The notes under the pieces: generated by a model
The model's input: the letters and a program-made list of their open reading frames with translations, nothing else
Databases searched by the model: none
What the model was told of the DNA's origin: nothing
Shown: positions 11,976-23,672 of the stretch, piece by piece
Numbering within the stretch: the stretch's first letter is position 1
Layout of the letters: the number at the start of each line of letters is the position of its first letter
Assembly: GCA_946902985.2 (NCBI GenBank)
Contig: OX336389.2
Location: 146,991,099-147,055,098 of the forward strand
Reading direction: 5' to 3'
DNA from: Meconema thalassinum
Lineage: Eukaryota > Arthropoda > Insecta > Orthoptera > Tettigoniidae
DNA: 64,000 nucleotides
Translations under genes and position numbers: made by a program

Positions 11976-12452
11976 TTGTTAAAATTTTATTTTTTATTTG
12001 GTGATACGTAAATACCAAGCCCTTGTTTACAGAAGGCTGGTTATAAATTTGCGTTTCGAGCCCCGTAGCAAAGGGTTCCATCGTTTCATTGAGTCGTTGA
12101 TTTTCTTTCAATTGTTGCTTTCCCTGTTGTACACGTTTTATCGTTTTGGCAACAACGCTCGCACCACATAAAAGTGAACCCAGGGCTGCAAGGCCTGCAA
12201 ATAAAGCTGGTAAAATTCCAGCTCCTTTTAGAACAGGAATGACTCGACAATGGCTTGACACGTCTCTGTGCTGATCGGAAAACTTTCTTTATATTCAACA
12301 CTATTTTTTTTAATTCGCAAGGGCTTGTCAACAAGTTCTTTAACCCCATTCTTTTGCGATAACCGGGTCATCTTTTTAGTCATTTTCAACACGTATCTTT
12401 GTTTTACAATGAAGATCATGAACAACCTTTCACAAGAAAGTTTGAGGAACAA
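11953..12452 (-). pseudogene. pVI-like hydrophobic minor virion protein of Polinton, degenerate
   Basis: The first part (12452-12228) contains NGVKELVDKPLRIKKN. After a frameshift near 12245 comes GILPALFAGLAALGSLLCGA (a hydrophobic Gly/Ala-rich segment), then ASVVAKTIKRVQQGKQQLKE and a basic C-terminal region ending near 11953. In Polintons a short protein with a G/A-rich membrane-active helix followed by a charged helix is encoded next to the protease and is compared with adenovirus pVI. The frameshift and absence of a clean start make it non-functional. The equivalence to pVI is inference. Confidence 0.5.
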
Positions 12453-12469
12453 CTAATGAGCGGCGATTA

Positions 12470-13355
12470 TTTCATGGCGGTATATTCAAGTTCCACATAA
12501 AGCGGGAAATCGTTTATCGTGTTTCCTGCTTCTTTTTCCTCTAAGGTAGAACCAAATGAAAGGATAGTTTATCAGCCACGCTGACTGTACCCAATCACTG
12601 AGTAGTAACATGGCACTATGATTTAATCGTATCGAATAATGTCTTACATCTCTTGTATAGTCTACAATAATAATACGTCCATTATACGGTAAACGATAAC
12701 CCGTTGAGCCTGAAGGTAAATCTTCTATGTCTTTTACAAAAAGTCAATGAGTCATGGTCGAAAGAAATACATGAGGGTGTGGTTTTATCACGGAGGATAC
12801 ATAGTCTTCCGCAAATTGTTGGGTTGCCACCTGATGCGGTTCAATGGGATCTAAAACGTCGGCTAGTCGTCTTCGCTTCTTGTGTAAACTCTTCTCATTA
12901 ACTTCACACCACCAATTCATTACCGAAGTTAAAAACTGTTTGGTACAGACATCTTGCGGGTTTACAGGGTCAGCAACATGAGTAATGCGGTTATGATTAG
13001 CCGTATAGCCATCCACAGTGAATTGGGGCACTTTGTCATATAACTCTCGCACCTTGTTATCCACATACTTTTTTGTGGTGGCATCAGTAGATACTTGACG
13101 ATGTTATGCATAGGTTAACCGCTTTCCATTAAAGTCATAATCTCCTCGTTTAGTGCGTGGCACCACTGACCTATCCACATAGTTTTTATTGGCAGGGTCT
13201 GTCTCTTGTTTAGAATCAGGTAATGGGACAGTCTTTCCCTTGGCCATTAACGCACGTCCAAAGACATCCATCGGCATAGTATAGTACTGACATACTCTTC
13301 CTGTCACATGGCTTGGTTCCATGTATATAGACAGCCTTCTAGCCACTTTTACCAT
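12470..13355 (-). pseudogene. Polinton structural protein with fibre-like DxxTKKYVD repeats, degenerate
   Basis: The frame opens at 13355 and reads through several related units: TDPANKNYVDRSV, STDATTKKYVDNKV, ADPVNPQDVCTKQFL and LDPIEPHQVATQQFAEDYV. This xDPxxxxxAxTKxYVD pattern is the neck repeat found in many viral tail and fibre proteins. A stop at 13104-13106 splits it. Past another stop near 12744 the frame continues as FVKDIEDLPSGSTGYRLPYN and DWVQSAWLINYPFIWF to about 12470. It is transcribed divergently from the packaging ATPase that starts at 13364. A fibre or spike role is inference from the repeat pattern. Confidence 0.5.
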
Positions 13356-13363
13356 TAGTTGAC

Positions 13364-14044
13364 ATGCAGATTATTAAGCAACAAGAGTCGTTTACCTTGG
13401 GGGACATGGTTTCCCATCTCTATCCTACATCACATGAACAACGTCACGGTTTACTGTTTCCGTCTTCCATTCGCTGCATCATAGTGGGACCTTCAGGATG
13501 TGGAAAGACCAATCTTTTGTCTTCACTCATCACAGCGCCAAATGGTCAGCGTTTTCAAAATATTTATATTTTTTAAATATCTCTAACAATCACTCTACGT
13601 GTTCCTGGATCAAGTCATGTCTGAATTACGGACCGAGAATATGGGTTATTTTAAGTTTTCCATGCAAGAAAATGTTATTGACCTGGATGCTGTGAGGCCT
13701 CATGCGCTCATGATTTTCCATAATGTATCCACCGAACGACAAACCATTATTGAAAGCTATTTCAGCATGGGTCGTCACAAACATAACGATTGCTTTTCTT
13801 GGACAAACGTAATCTAAAATGTCCAAACAATGCCAATATCATTGTTTTATTTCGCCAGGATGAGAGGAATAGTCGCCACATTTATAATGAACATGTCAAT
13901 CCAGATATGACCTTTCAAACCTTTACTGAATTGCGTGCCAAGTGTTGGAACACGCAAAGTAATGCCAGTCTTGTTATTGATAATCAAAGTGAACTTAACC
14001 AGGGACGTTATCGCTTAGGGTTTGATCATTTTATTACTATATAA
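13364..14044 (+). pseudogene. Polinton A32-like packaging ATPase, frameshifted
   Basis: The ATG at 13364 is followed by IRCIIVGPSGCGKTNLLSSL, a perfect Walker A P-loop, and FQNIYIF. A stop/frameshift follows at about 13575. The next pieces contain ALMIFHNVSTERQ, where relatives have an acidic Walker B (FDD-type). Here the two acidic residues are H and N. SYFSMGRHKHNDCF follows, and after a second shift near 13815 come NIIVLFRQDERNSRHIYNEH and DMTFQTF, with a stop after 14041. FRQDE, HIYN(E/D)H and the spacing are diagnostic of FtsK/HerA-like packaging ATPases of Polintons. The Walker B loss and two frameshifts rule out activity. Confidence 0.85.
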
Positions 14045-14085
14045 GGGGATGTATCATTCCCTCCTAAGTCATTTGTCGCGGCACC

Positions 14086-15068
14086 ATGGCAACAGCAGAG
14101 AGGCAAATGAAAAAGCATATAAATAGAGCAAAAAAAATATTCGTCAAACGTTCCGTCAGTTGAAACGATCAAGTGCGGATAATGCTTTGTTTATTCTACA
14201 ACATATAGCCCCTCCTATAAAATCCATGTTTAAACCACCTTCCAAGCCATCTGAAACGCTACCCACAGTTTCACGAGCAACGCAGACTCTACAAGAGGTC
14301 CCTGTGGAACAGGTACAAGAGGAATTGGTTAGTTCTAGCGATTTTGAGGATGAGGATGATGAAGTGTTACTCCTCAAAAATCATCTGCCCTTCCACGATT
14401 TCCAGAGTATGTAAAAACATCTATCATTGCTGAAACACCTTTCACTTCCAAACAGCCTACGTTGTCAGAAATGTTGTCCACACCCCAATTTAAGGCTGAA
14501 TTAAAACACCTTTTAATTTAAAAAATTACGGACCGGTGGTGGCACCTTATTTAGAAAAGCTCTTAAAAAACGATAACACCATAGTGTTCGATATAAAGAA
14601 GATTGTTTTAAATTGGTGATTCATGCGTTAAATTTAACCAACATGTTGTCATAATTAATACAATAAAATGTAAATTAACTCCAGGTCTGTTAAAGATGTT
14701 ATTTTCCCGTACACAATCTTCACACCATTATACGCTCGACGACCGTAACAAATATAAATCCAATTTTAACGCCCCCCCCCCCCCCAACCCATGATATAGG
14801 CGAGAATATAAACGATCTGAACCAGTCAATGCCAATAAATGTATCAAGTATAAAACCATCATTTCAAATGTTTCCAACCTCTGAAAATGTTCGTCGTACA
14901 GCATCAGCTTCAGGAGTGACATTTAACCCATTAAAACCCCTTGAGGATGTTACCTACTGGCATAATCCCAGTAAGCTAGTCCAGCGGCTACAGCTCATGC
15001 ATGCTTCACGTCAAGCTGGTCACACCGGTCACGATTGGGAAATTCAAGAAATTGAACAAGAACTTTGA
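14086..15068 (+). pseudogene. Small Polinton protein of unknown function, degenerate
   Basis: An ATG at 14086 opens with ATAERQMKKHINRAKKIFVK. A shift near 14160 leads to an acidic, proline-rich middle (ESLVSSSDFEDEDDE-like region at about 14310-14380). Degenerate frames follow, with a TPGLLKMLFSR/YTLDDRNKYKS block at about 14685-14760. A poly-C tract at 14770-14784 disrupts the frame. The end, VTYWHNPSKLVQRLQLMHAS followed by RQAGHTGHDWEIQEIEQEL, is a conserved block that precedes the integrase in insect Polintons. The function of this protein is not known to me. Confidence 0.55.
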
Positions 15069-16012
15069 AGTGCCAAAATTATTGTTTAAACCGTCGCCCA
15101 TCAAAGTGGAAATAGCTCGCGAGTTGCACCGGCCTGCCAGGCGTAACTATCAGCGACTCAAAGTTATATCACGTGGTGTGGATGAACTTTGGCAGGCCGA
15201 CTTGGTGGAGATGATACGCTATGCTAGCGTTAACGATGGTGCACCGTATGTGCTGACTGTTTTTGATGTGTATTCCAAAATGGCCTTTGTTCAACCTGTA
15301 AGTCGCAAGTCGGGCCCTCTAGTGACCAGTGCATTCAAAAGTATTATTCAACAATCTAAACGTCAACCCCAGGTGTTGCAAGCAGACCAGGGGAAATAAT
15401 TTTTCAACAAGGATTTCTCCAGTTTTCTCAAATCTTTGGATAATCATCATTACACCACGTACAGCAATCTAAAAGCCAGTGTCGTTGAGCGGTTTAATCG
15501 CACGCTGAAAACTAATATGTGGAAAAAGTTAACAGATCGGGGATCCTATCGCTGGCTAGACATAATACCAGAGATAGTGTCACGTTACAATGATACCAAA
15601 CACCGAACGATTAGCACAAAGCCTCGACTGGTCACAAAAAATATTCCGCGGCTGGATAAACTGTTTAACCCCATAAGAACAGCTGATTCTAAACGCCACC
15701 ACCTTAACATCGGCGACCATGTCGGTGTGAGAAAATTCAAGTCTGTCTTCGACAAGGGCGACAATCCGAATTGGGGGACGGAACTATTTCGGTATTCGTC
15801 AAGTCAACCTAGACAGTCCAGTCACCTATTTACTAGAGGACCCCAACTATCAAGCCATAAGAGGCAGGTTTTAACTCCAGGAACTCCTAAAGACAGCTTC
15901 TACAAAACATTACCTTGTGGAAAAAGTGATAAAACAAAAAGGAAACAAAATGTATGTTAAATGGTTGGGATTTAGCTCCGCCATTATTTCTTGGATCAAT
16001 TAATTAGATTTT
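15066..16012 (+). pseudogene. INT: Polinton integrase (RVE/DDE) with C-terminal chromodomain, degenerate
   Basis: After a basic segment (ELHRPARRNYQRLKV) comes DELWQADLVEMIRYA with the first catalytic Asp. YVLTVFDVYSKMAFVQPV follows, then LQADQGK immediately followed by a TAA stop at 15397-15399, in the second Asp motif. KASVVERFNRTLKTNMWKKL contains the catalytic Glu. SYRWLDIIPEIVSRYNDTKH and the C-terminal GDHVGVRKFKSVFDKG segment follow. Past a shift near 15905 the reading gives VEKVIKQKGNKMYVKWLGF, a chromodomain signature. The N-terminal zinc-binding part is missing. The catalytic triad is present in DNA, but the frame is broken at least twice. Confidence 0.85.
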
Positions 16013-16830
16013 GTGTAAACCCGTGTGTCTATTATTAACCTATGCAAACTAACATCCCCTTTGCTGGCTGGCTTATATTCTCACCTCATCGACTTAAAAA
16101 GTCCTAACACTTCCACATTCCGCCTTAAACAAAACGATTTTCCTGTAATAGTAAGTATAACAAAAATCACACGTCTTGTGCCCTAGAGACCTGGGACTTA
16201 TTTGAGCGGGTAGAGGGGGTAAAGACCTTTAATTTAAGTCAAGCACACAACTATGAAAATTCTTAGTTTCCGAAATAAAGCCAATTTTAAAAATTGAACA
16301 TTTTTAGAAAAAAAATAATAAAGTTTTGTTCTAACCATAAAGGACATACGGACCTTTTGGTTGAGTCATCGCACAACGCTCTCTCATTATTAGTTTACAA
16401 AATATAGCCTACGTTTCCAAAACAAAAACAAATATTTTTTTAATATAACGAGTTGACCATAGGAAGGAGGGCGTTACCTCAAGTAATTCAACACCCCACA
16501 CACCGATATCCGATTATTGCTTCGCGAGATATCGTATATCTTACTTTGCTAAGGCGAGCGCAATTTAAAAACAGCTGACGCTAGGGCTTTAAATTCCAGT
16601 AGGCCCCCTACTTTCGTATATTTGTAAGGATTTTTGAAGAAAAATAATCAATAAATAAATAAAAATGAAATAATAAAAATACGTATTAAATAATAATAAT
16701 ATTAATTAAATAATAATAAATAATACTTATAAATTGTAAATAATAAAACAAAATAAATACTCGAAAGTCAATTAATAAGATTAAATATTATGGTGTTTGA
16801 AGCCATTTTTTCAGTGTTGCCTTAGTAAAT
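16013..16830. other. Noncoding stretch between Polinton and Penelope-like element
   Basis: I see no gene. About 16640-16790 is A/T-rich with many AATAAT/TAAATAA repeats, directly outside the left arm of the Penelope-like element. A matching AT-rich tract lies outside the right arm at about 24795-24865. I could not identify the Polinton terminal inverted repeat here. Confidence 0.6.
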
Positions 16831-17172
16831 GTAGTTTGATATTTTTCAGTCGGTCAACACGATTGTACCCTTTTGTGGGTTATTCCCTAATCCTGAAATA
16901 AATTTACATGAGATTAACAAATACACTTGGATGACCAGTTTTGATCGTCAAGCGATCGTCATAAGTTCCATTACACTTAGGCTTTAAAATCTATGTCTGG
17001 AAATATGGGTGAAAGTATTGTAATACTCAACAATCTTAAACTATTAAAGCCCAGTTTTCATCCTCGCAACGCATAAGCTAAAGAGCCATATTAAAGCGCA
17101 AACGGTCACGTGAGAATGTCTCGGGATCTTTTATAGTGCCGTCAATGCCGGCCTCGGCATAGAATGTTGGTG
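16831..17172 (+). repeat. Left inverted arm of the Penelope-like element
   Basis: Matches the reverse complement of 24078-24794. Examples of shared blocks: CAACACGATTGTACCC, ACATGAGAT(T/C)AACAAATA, CTTGGATGACCAGTT, ATCTATGTCTG(G/A)AAATATGG, GCCCAGTTTTCATCCTCGCA, and TGCCGGCCTCGG near the inner end. The left arm lacks about 370 bp present in the right arm, between GTGAAAGTAT and CTATTAAAGC. Confidence 0.85.
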
Positions 17173-17413
17173 TACTTGTTAATTATATATATATAGCCGT
17201 AAGCTAGGTTTCAATTGCAAGAGGTTCAATGCGGTTACTAGTTCCATTGTGTTGTTTATTGAATTGCTTTTGTCATTGGAAAGACAGTATTTAAAAAGTT
17301 TTAGTAATTCCTTACTGATCTTTCGGATTGGCGCGTACATACAATTAACTATTGGTCATATTGGGCACTCCTTTTTTGTGAATTTTTGGTATTCCTCTCA
17401 AGGACAGCTTGCG

Positions 17414-18324
17414 GATATTATCCTTCGATATAACTAACATTTATACCAAAATTCCAATTAATGAAGCAATCAATATTATCGAAAATAATCTAATGACAAA
17501 CAACTCGGCAAAAGAAACCGAAGAGATCCTGAAATTACTGAGGGTCGTACACAGCTAAAACATGTTTCAATTTGACAATAAAATATATACACAAACATAG
17601 GGCATAGCCATAGCATCACCGCTAAGTGGGCGAATTGCCGACATCTTCATTAACTCACTGGAAAATGCGTTCCTAGAAACGTACTCGACAACGGGAATAG
17701 TGCAGTGGAAAAGATTCGTTGATGATGTAATTTGCATCTATGACACTGAATTAACAAACGAAAGAACAATACTCCAAGCCGTTAATAACCTACACCACTC
17801 TATTAAATTCACTAAGGAATCTGAAACCGATCGGGAAAGAAATTATTTCGACATAACGATCGAACGGAATGATAATGAACATCCATACTGCATATTCCGA
17901 AAACAGACACAAATATCGCATGAAATTGACAATCATTCCAACACCCCAGTAAGGGGAAATTGGTGGGCTTCAATCCAATGGTGCACAGGCCTTTATACAT
18001 GCCCATGTAAAAAGACAACTACAACAAGGAGATTCGAATAGTCAAGCAAATAGCAAAAGAAAAAACATTCCGCCCAGCAAAATACAGTAGATCAAATTGA
18101 GCCAGATATAAAAATAAAACGATTCAAAGTCCGGACAATAATGAGGAAGAATTCGCGCGTTTCAATTACGTGAACGCGAATACATATAAATTCAACAATC
18201 TGTACAAAAACAAGACATTAAAATAGCATTTACAACAAATAGGACAACCGGAAATCATCTGCTAAACAGGAATTTAAATAAAGCAGACCCGTATTCTAAA
18301 ACAGGGGTATATTCCATCTCATAC
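17414..18324 (+). pseudogene. Penelope-type reverse transcriptase, degenerate
   Basis: Motifs in order: SLRILSFDITNIYTKIPIN (RT motif A-like with the first catalytic Asp) at about 17410, then a stop near 17558. GIAIASPLSGRIADIFINSL is at about 17600, FLETYSTTGIVQWKRF and FVDDVICIYD (motif C, DD intact) at about 17675-17746, and NYFDITIERND at about 17840. After a shift come the PLE-typical run around 17960-18060 (HRPLYMPM, IVKQIAKE), then TGNHLLNRNLNKADPYSKTG and the GVY half of the nuclease motif at 18304-18312. At least one stop and two frameshifts make it a pseudogene. Confidence 0.82.
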
Positions 18325-19615
18325 TAAACCCGTATTTACAGAGCTCAGTGTAAGTCACAGGGCGAGGATCGGACCGTAGGAGGTCAGCAACCACCTTCGG
18401 TCAAGTTGAATTGAATTTACGGTGAGATGATATCGCAGAGAAAAAGAACATAGAATATTTTGAAGCCACGAATGAACAGTATTACGACAAAGTGAAGTAT
18501 CTAAATAAGAGTCTTAAAACAAAGTCCACGAATACTTATGCAAACCATAATGAAGAATAACCAAAATGTATAAACTGCATGAGTTATTGGAAAATTAAGC
18601 AACAAATCTAAGGAGAATAATTGAATATTTCGACATTTACTACAGCGAATTTGAAACATATTTTCAATGGTTTTTAAAATTGTGTCGACGAGGATGTTTC
18701 TTGTGAACTTCTTGAAAGCATCCAAAAGGCCACACTAAGCAACTAAAGGGAAACTAGCCACTACAAAATGTGGATTCCTGGAGTAACGTAGAGCGTTGAG
18801 GAAATCATGGAATGGTACTGTGGACATCCAACACGAAAGTCACTACATAAACGACAAAAGAAAGGAATTCCCAACACCATGACGTAAACTTCATTCATCG
18901 GACAACTCCCAGAGAGGGACCGTATGAAATATGAACAACAGAACCATCTGGTTCAAGAAGCGAACGAGTGATAGCATATTCGAGATCCAGAAGGGGCCAC
19001 GAGAGGCGAGGTCATTCGACTTCAGTGAACTGACGCAGCGCCAGGAACAGCGGAGAGCGAGAATCAGCTGTTTACCCGAGCACGCTGGATCAGATGTTCC
19101 GAGCGAGAGCAGAAACGGTACATTAGTCCCAGAGTTCCAAAAATATCCAGGTTATGCAATATAGAGTCGAAAAGATAGTCTGATATAATATCCTCCTTAT
19201 CGTAATTTATAAAGATTAAGACATATTATGGAACTGTAATTAGCTAAATTTTTCTTTGCACATTTCATGGATTTGACAAGCTTAAAGCAATAATATGTGA
19301 AGAAAGTAAAGCTAATGTGAAATATAACATAATCGTAGCGTGAGGGAGTATCGTTCTGAGAACGATAAAAATAAATAACATTGTAAATATTTAAATAATA
19401 ATACGTGTTAGAATTAAAGAATTTATTAAGGCATATAATCTATAGGATTAGGAATTGAGGAGATTTTTGTATAAATTAGGGAATGAAATGTAAATAGATG
19501 CAATCGTTCTACAAATTTATTTAACGAGAGTGAAATCACTATGATAAACACGTAGTTGATGATTTTTAAGAAACATTGATAGACGAGGTGTCTATAAATA
19601 ATATTACTTTACTCC

Positions 19616-19656
19616 TTGATGAGGACTAGCTGAAGTCCAGTCGCCGAAATTCACGA
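19616..19656 (+). other. Degenerate hammerhead-like / PLE hinge motif
   Basis: TTGATGAG, a perfect 5-bp hairpin (GGACT, six-base loop AGCTGA, AGTCC), then CGCCGAAATT. This resembles the CTGATGA...stem II...GAAA core of the hammerhead ribozymes described in Penelope-like elements. The first C is T, and seven extra bases separate the stem from GAAA, so a functional ribozyme is unlikely. Call is tentative. Confidence 0.3.
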
Positions 19657-19739
19657 TATATTTTACTTCTAGGTGAAGTTAATTTTTATTTCCAGTTAGA
19701 AGGTTTATTTTTAAAAGAGTGATTTTTATTTAATTGTCT

Positions 19740-20125
19740 TCGAACATGATTTATATTTGTTGTCCTTATTGAATAAATCTTAGCTGGTGCTTTTTAGATT
19801 GCATGTTCCCTTTATGGAAATTTCGATTTCTTCATTTAATAATTCGCTACGGTGGTACTTCTAGTTACATACTGGCGCCCACATTCTATAAGTTAACCGT
19901 TCTCCCTCAAGATTCCGAGAATCTCGTCCTCCAATACTTTGTTGTAGGAATTGTATGTAGCTAAGTAGTAGTACGATAGTATTTTATATCTATGTATCGA
20001 GAGATTCCTAACTTGCCATCTAACAGGGAATTGTTGGTTTTTCCAGCTGGGGACAGCGTCCCTAACGATCCTTTCCATCCTTCGGATAATGGGTGGTGGT
20101 TACGTACATTTCGGGTACAGTACTG
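19740..20125 (+). repeat. Diverged LTR-like direct repeat, left copy
   Basis: Aligns by eye with 23280-23672. Shared landmarks in order: GAATAAATC, CTAG..GTTA, CCGTTC, TCTCGT, GGAATT, AGCTGGG, ACGTCCCT/GCGTCCCT and ATGGGTG(A/G)TGG. Identity is low, perhaps 55-60 percent by eye, so this could be an old LTR pair or two members of one repeat family. Confidence 0.4.
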
Positions 20126-23100
20126 AGCCCTAATTCACCCCCAGCTAAAGTTATGGACAGAGACGAGGATCGAACCGACCTGACAATTTTTCGAGTATTA
20201 AGTGGATATTGGAAATAAAAAATTATTTCATTGAAATAAATATTTTGGGAAGAGTTTGGAACCTTTTAGAAACGTTTTTGGAGAATTTTGGATGATTTTG
20301 GATGATTTGGATTTATAAGTTTTGAGGTGAATGTAAACATAACCAAGGGAGTGCCTGAGCATAGGAAGCTGGAAATTGTCATAGGCTTCAAGTTAGCACT
20401 CTCAAGACCAGTTTTTGTCAGCAAGGTCGACACAAAAAAAATTGCACACGACTTTGTGACAAGAGGCTAGGACAGGTAGAGTATTGGTAATAAACCTGCA
20501 GCCAATGAGGATTCAGCACATAATTTGTGTGGGAAACCCTATTTAATCTTATTTGCTTGGTTAAGAAAGAATAGCATTCCCAGAGGTCAAGAAGAATATG
20601 TTACATTGATTAAGAAGAAGAGAATTATATAATTTTGGCCCAGAGAAGAGTAATTAACATAATTCTATTACAAGTGGACCGGTTGCGAGGCTGGTTTGTC
20701 CGCGCGCACGAACCACGGACACACAGCAGAGACTCTTTTTGATACCGTCGAGGAGAGCGGACCTGTTGTGCAGCGCTCCGCAAATTTAACATTGAGTATC
20801 GACAAGCAGCATAATATATCAAGAAGCAAGCTAATGAAACAGTGAATGGAGAAGAAGATTGCTATATAATCTACAACATTCAACAGAAGCAAGCAATTTC
20901 GTTTTTAAAACGAATCTACACATCGCAGCATTATAATTGCAGTATTCAAGAAGCATATTACTTTACATTTTCAACATGCTAAAACCTACGAGTCGAGGGG
21001 GATATTCTTATTCTGCACCCTCTAAGATGATGGGAATGATTCACTAAAGAATGGTACGAGGATAATCTACACTATGACACGGGAGATTCAGAGTGGATTC
21101 CGAAGTCCTGAGATCGACGTCACCACCACTGCGATACCACCATGCAGTTTGCTGAACTTCAAAAGCTACGTTCAAATGCCCATAAAGAACTTGGAGAGAT
21201 GTTAACTACGGACTCTCAAAGCTACTATTCTGACGTGGGGGAGAAGAGAGAAGAAGATGGTAAGCGGTGTTCCTTGTTCCTGGTACGAGCATCTAGACTT
21301 GCAAGTGTCGTGAAGCCAGAAGATTGCTGTCCGCAGAGCACGAGTTCACTGACGCCAGGTGGGCACCCGTCAAGCAGGCTCGGGGGGATCAGCTGTGAGG
21401 AGAGCGGCTGGCTCAGAGCACGTGTGGAATGCGACCGACACGCGCCAACTTCGGAGCGGAACATCGAGGCCATCGTTCGAATTATTTTCATCGCAGACCG
21501 TCAGAAAGGTACAGAATTGACAGCTCTAAGATCTCAGTAGTTTGTTGTAGTTTCTTGAGAATGTAGCAGGGTGACCTATTCATTATGTAGAAATTCTTTC
21601 TTATAACTCATGTTATTGTATGTCTATTTAGAAATTGTTAGTTAACTTTTTGCACGTCACCGTGTGTCGTTTAGACGTGATTTTATTAGCATTTGGAATT
21701 TAGATTACCGTTTTGGTCAGGTTTTATCCAGCGTCGTTTTTAACCTTCTCATTTTGACGAAAACTGTTCTGTGAAAGGAGAATGCTTCAATCGTAACACA
21801 TACGTTTTCAAACAATGTTATGCGTTTAGATAGCTGTAATGCATTACTACTCACCATAAAATTTATGATGAGGCACTATGATACTGAAAATAACAAGTTT
21901 AACATGTATAAACATTTTATAACAAATTTAAAATGTTATAAATAATAGCATTAACCGAATATTATTCTAATTGAAGAATACATTATTATGTTACGATAAG
22001 TAAGTCATGGATAATTTATGTAACCACTATTTATGTCAACAAAGGAGCACTACAGTGACAATTGAAGTCAGGTGAGGCCTATTTATAGCAACAATTATTT
22101 GTTATAACATTGCCAATGCGAAATGAAGATAAGAAGACTTGTATGTCTATGGAAAGTCAGTAACATGTTTAAGCAAGTTGGTAAATGAAGATTTTACTCA
22201 TTCTTGTATTGTAACAAAGAAACGACAGTATTATTATTGTTATTAACCTTTCAGACGAACGGACTACAACCATTTTAATGTTAACACTCAAGTACACGTG
22301 GTATTGTTGTACAATGCAATGGTTTATCATTAGATTGCATTACGTGGAATGTCAAACGAGATATATTGTTGTAGACAAATGTATTGTCGAAGGTAATGAG
22401 CACGATGATTTTAAAATTAGAGAAGGAGGAGGTTACCAGTGTTTCATGAACTGTATACACAGTAGTGTTACATAGTAGGATCACTAATTCTGCTACAGGT
22501 TTGTAGACAGATGGGTTTGTATTGAAGTATTCCGTGCAGTATTTTACAAGAGTTATTGTGGCAAGAGTAAGGAGAATTTATGTTGTATTTGGAAGCGCAG
22601 GAGACGCTATGAGTATGTGAAGTTCACGTTTTGGTAACGAATTGAGTATTGCCATGAGATCAATTTACTACAACAAAGTGTTAAGAACGTCACTGACATT
22701 TAAGAGTGTTTGTATTGTTTTATCAGTTAGCGTTAATGCTATAGCTTTGTCATCGTCGTATTAAGTTGGTGTAGTTCCGTCTCGAACTTTAATGTCATTA
22801 TTATTCTTATGTAATGGATTTGTCTATACAGAACTTTAACTAACTTCATTTTTCATTAACATAGTTCATTTATTTTGACTTATGACCAGAAACTTATAGA
22901 AGCTAACGTTTTTGTGAACAAGTGTTTGTCTAGAAGTGAAGTTTGTAACAGGAGAGCTCATTAGATTGACATATCACGTCAATTCTAGTCCAGATTCGAA
23001 TACCGCATTGGATGCGTGTAATTCAAATTGTATATAATTGTTAGTTGTATATCCCATTATTATTTTAGATTTGCTCACGTTTGTAAATAGCTGTATATCG

Positions 23101-23279
23101 TAGGGTATTTCAAGATTGTTATTATTATGAGTCGAACAGATGATCGTAGAGCTAGCTCACGAGTAACCAGTCACGGGATGACTAGCAAGTTTCACTATTC
23201 GATCTTATTAGAAGATTTAGGAAGTAGATATTTCATCTACTAGTGTAATAATTTGTTTTGCAAGTTTCATGTTTTATTA

Positions 23280-23672
23280 TGGATGACAGGGATGTTTCTT
23301 GTATATATTTACTTTTGGGAATAAATCCCAGGCACATGTCATTTGCCTGTTTTGTTTTTATAGAAACTGGTCATCTTTTCATTTCGCAATCGCCGTGCGA
23401 TAATACTAGCAGTTAGGTACTGTAACTCCCTTAGTCTCAACTTCACCGTTCACGTCCGAGATCCGAGTTTCTCGTATTACCAAGTTATTTTGGAATTAGA
23501 TTTGCTGTGTAACTAATTGTAGTGTTATTGTACGTCCGTATGCGTCAAGGGTTTCCTAGTCATTTATCCAGTAGGGATGCGTTGACGTATCTAGCTGGGT
23601 GTCAACGTCCCTACAATCCTTACCATCTCTGCGGTTATGGGTGATGGCTAATGTGAGATTCCGGCGCAGTAC
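23280..23672 (+). repeat. Diverged LTR-like direct repeat, right copy
   Basis: Partner of the repeat at about 19740-20125. It ends within a few bases of where Penelope GIY-YIG coding sequence resumes, which fits the end of an inserted element. Confidence 0.4.

Larger units (their letters stand above)
9735..16012. mobile_element. Degenerate Polinton/Maverick element (virus-like DNA transposon)
   Basis: Recognisable modules in order are: major capsid (-), penton-like capsid (-), adenain-like cysteine protease (-), pVI-like hydrophobic protein (-), fibre-like protein (-), packaging ATPase (+), a small protein (+) and a retroviral-type integrase with chromodomain (+). This gene set defines Polintons/Mavericks. 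No protein-primed DNA polymerase B is present, and I could not find the long terminal inverted repeats. The element is therefore a fragment or internally deleted copy. Every gene carries stops or frameshifts, so it is a fossil. Its left edge abuts the gag-like ORF at about 9735. Confidence 0.85.

Noticed and set aside
21142..21540. 132-residue ORF as a functional gene
   Set aside because: It is an unrecognised, Arg/Ser-rich composition inside an old insertion, with an overlapping antisense ORF of similar length; no motif or splice evidence.
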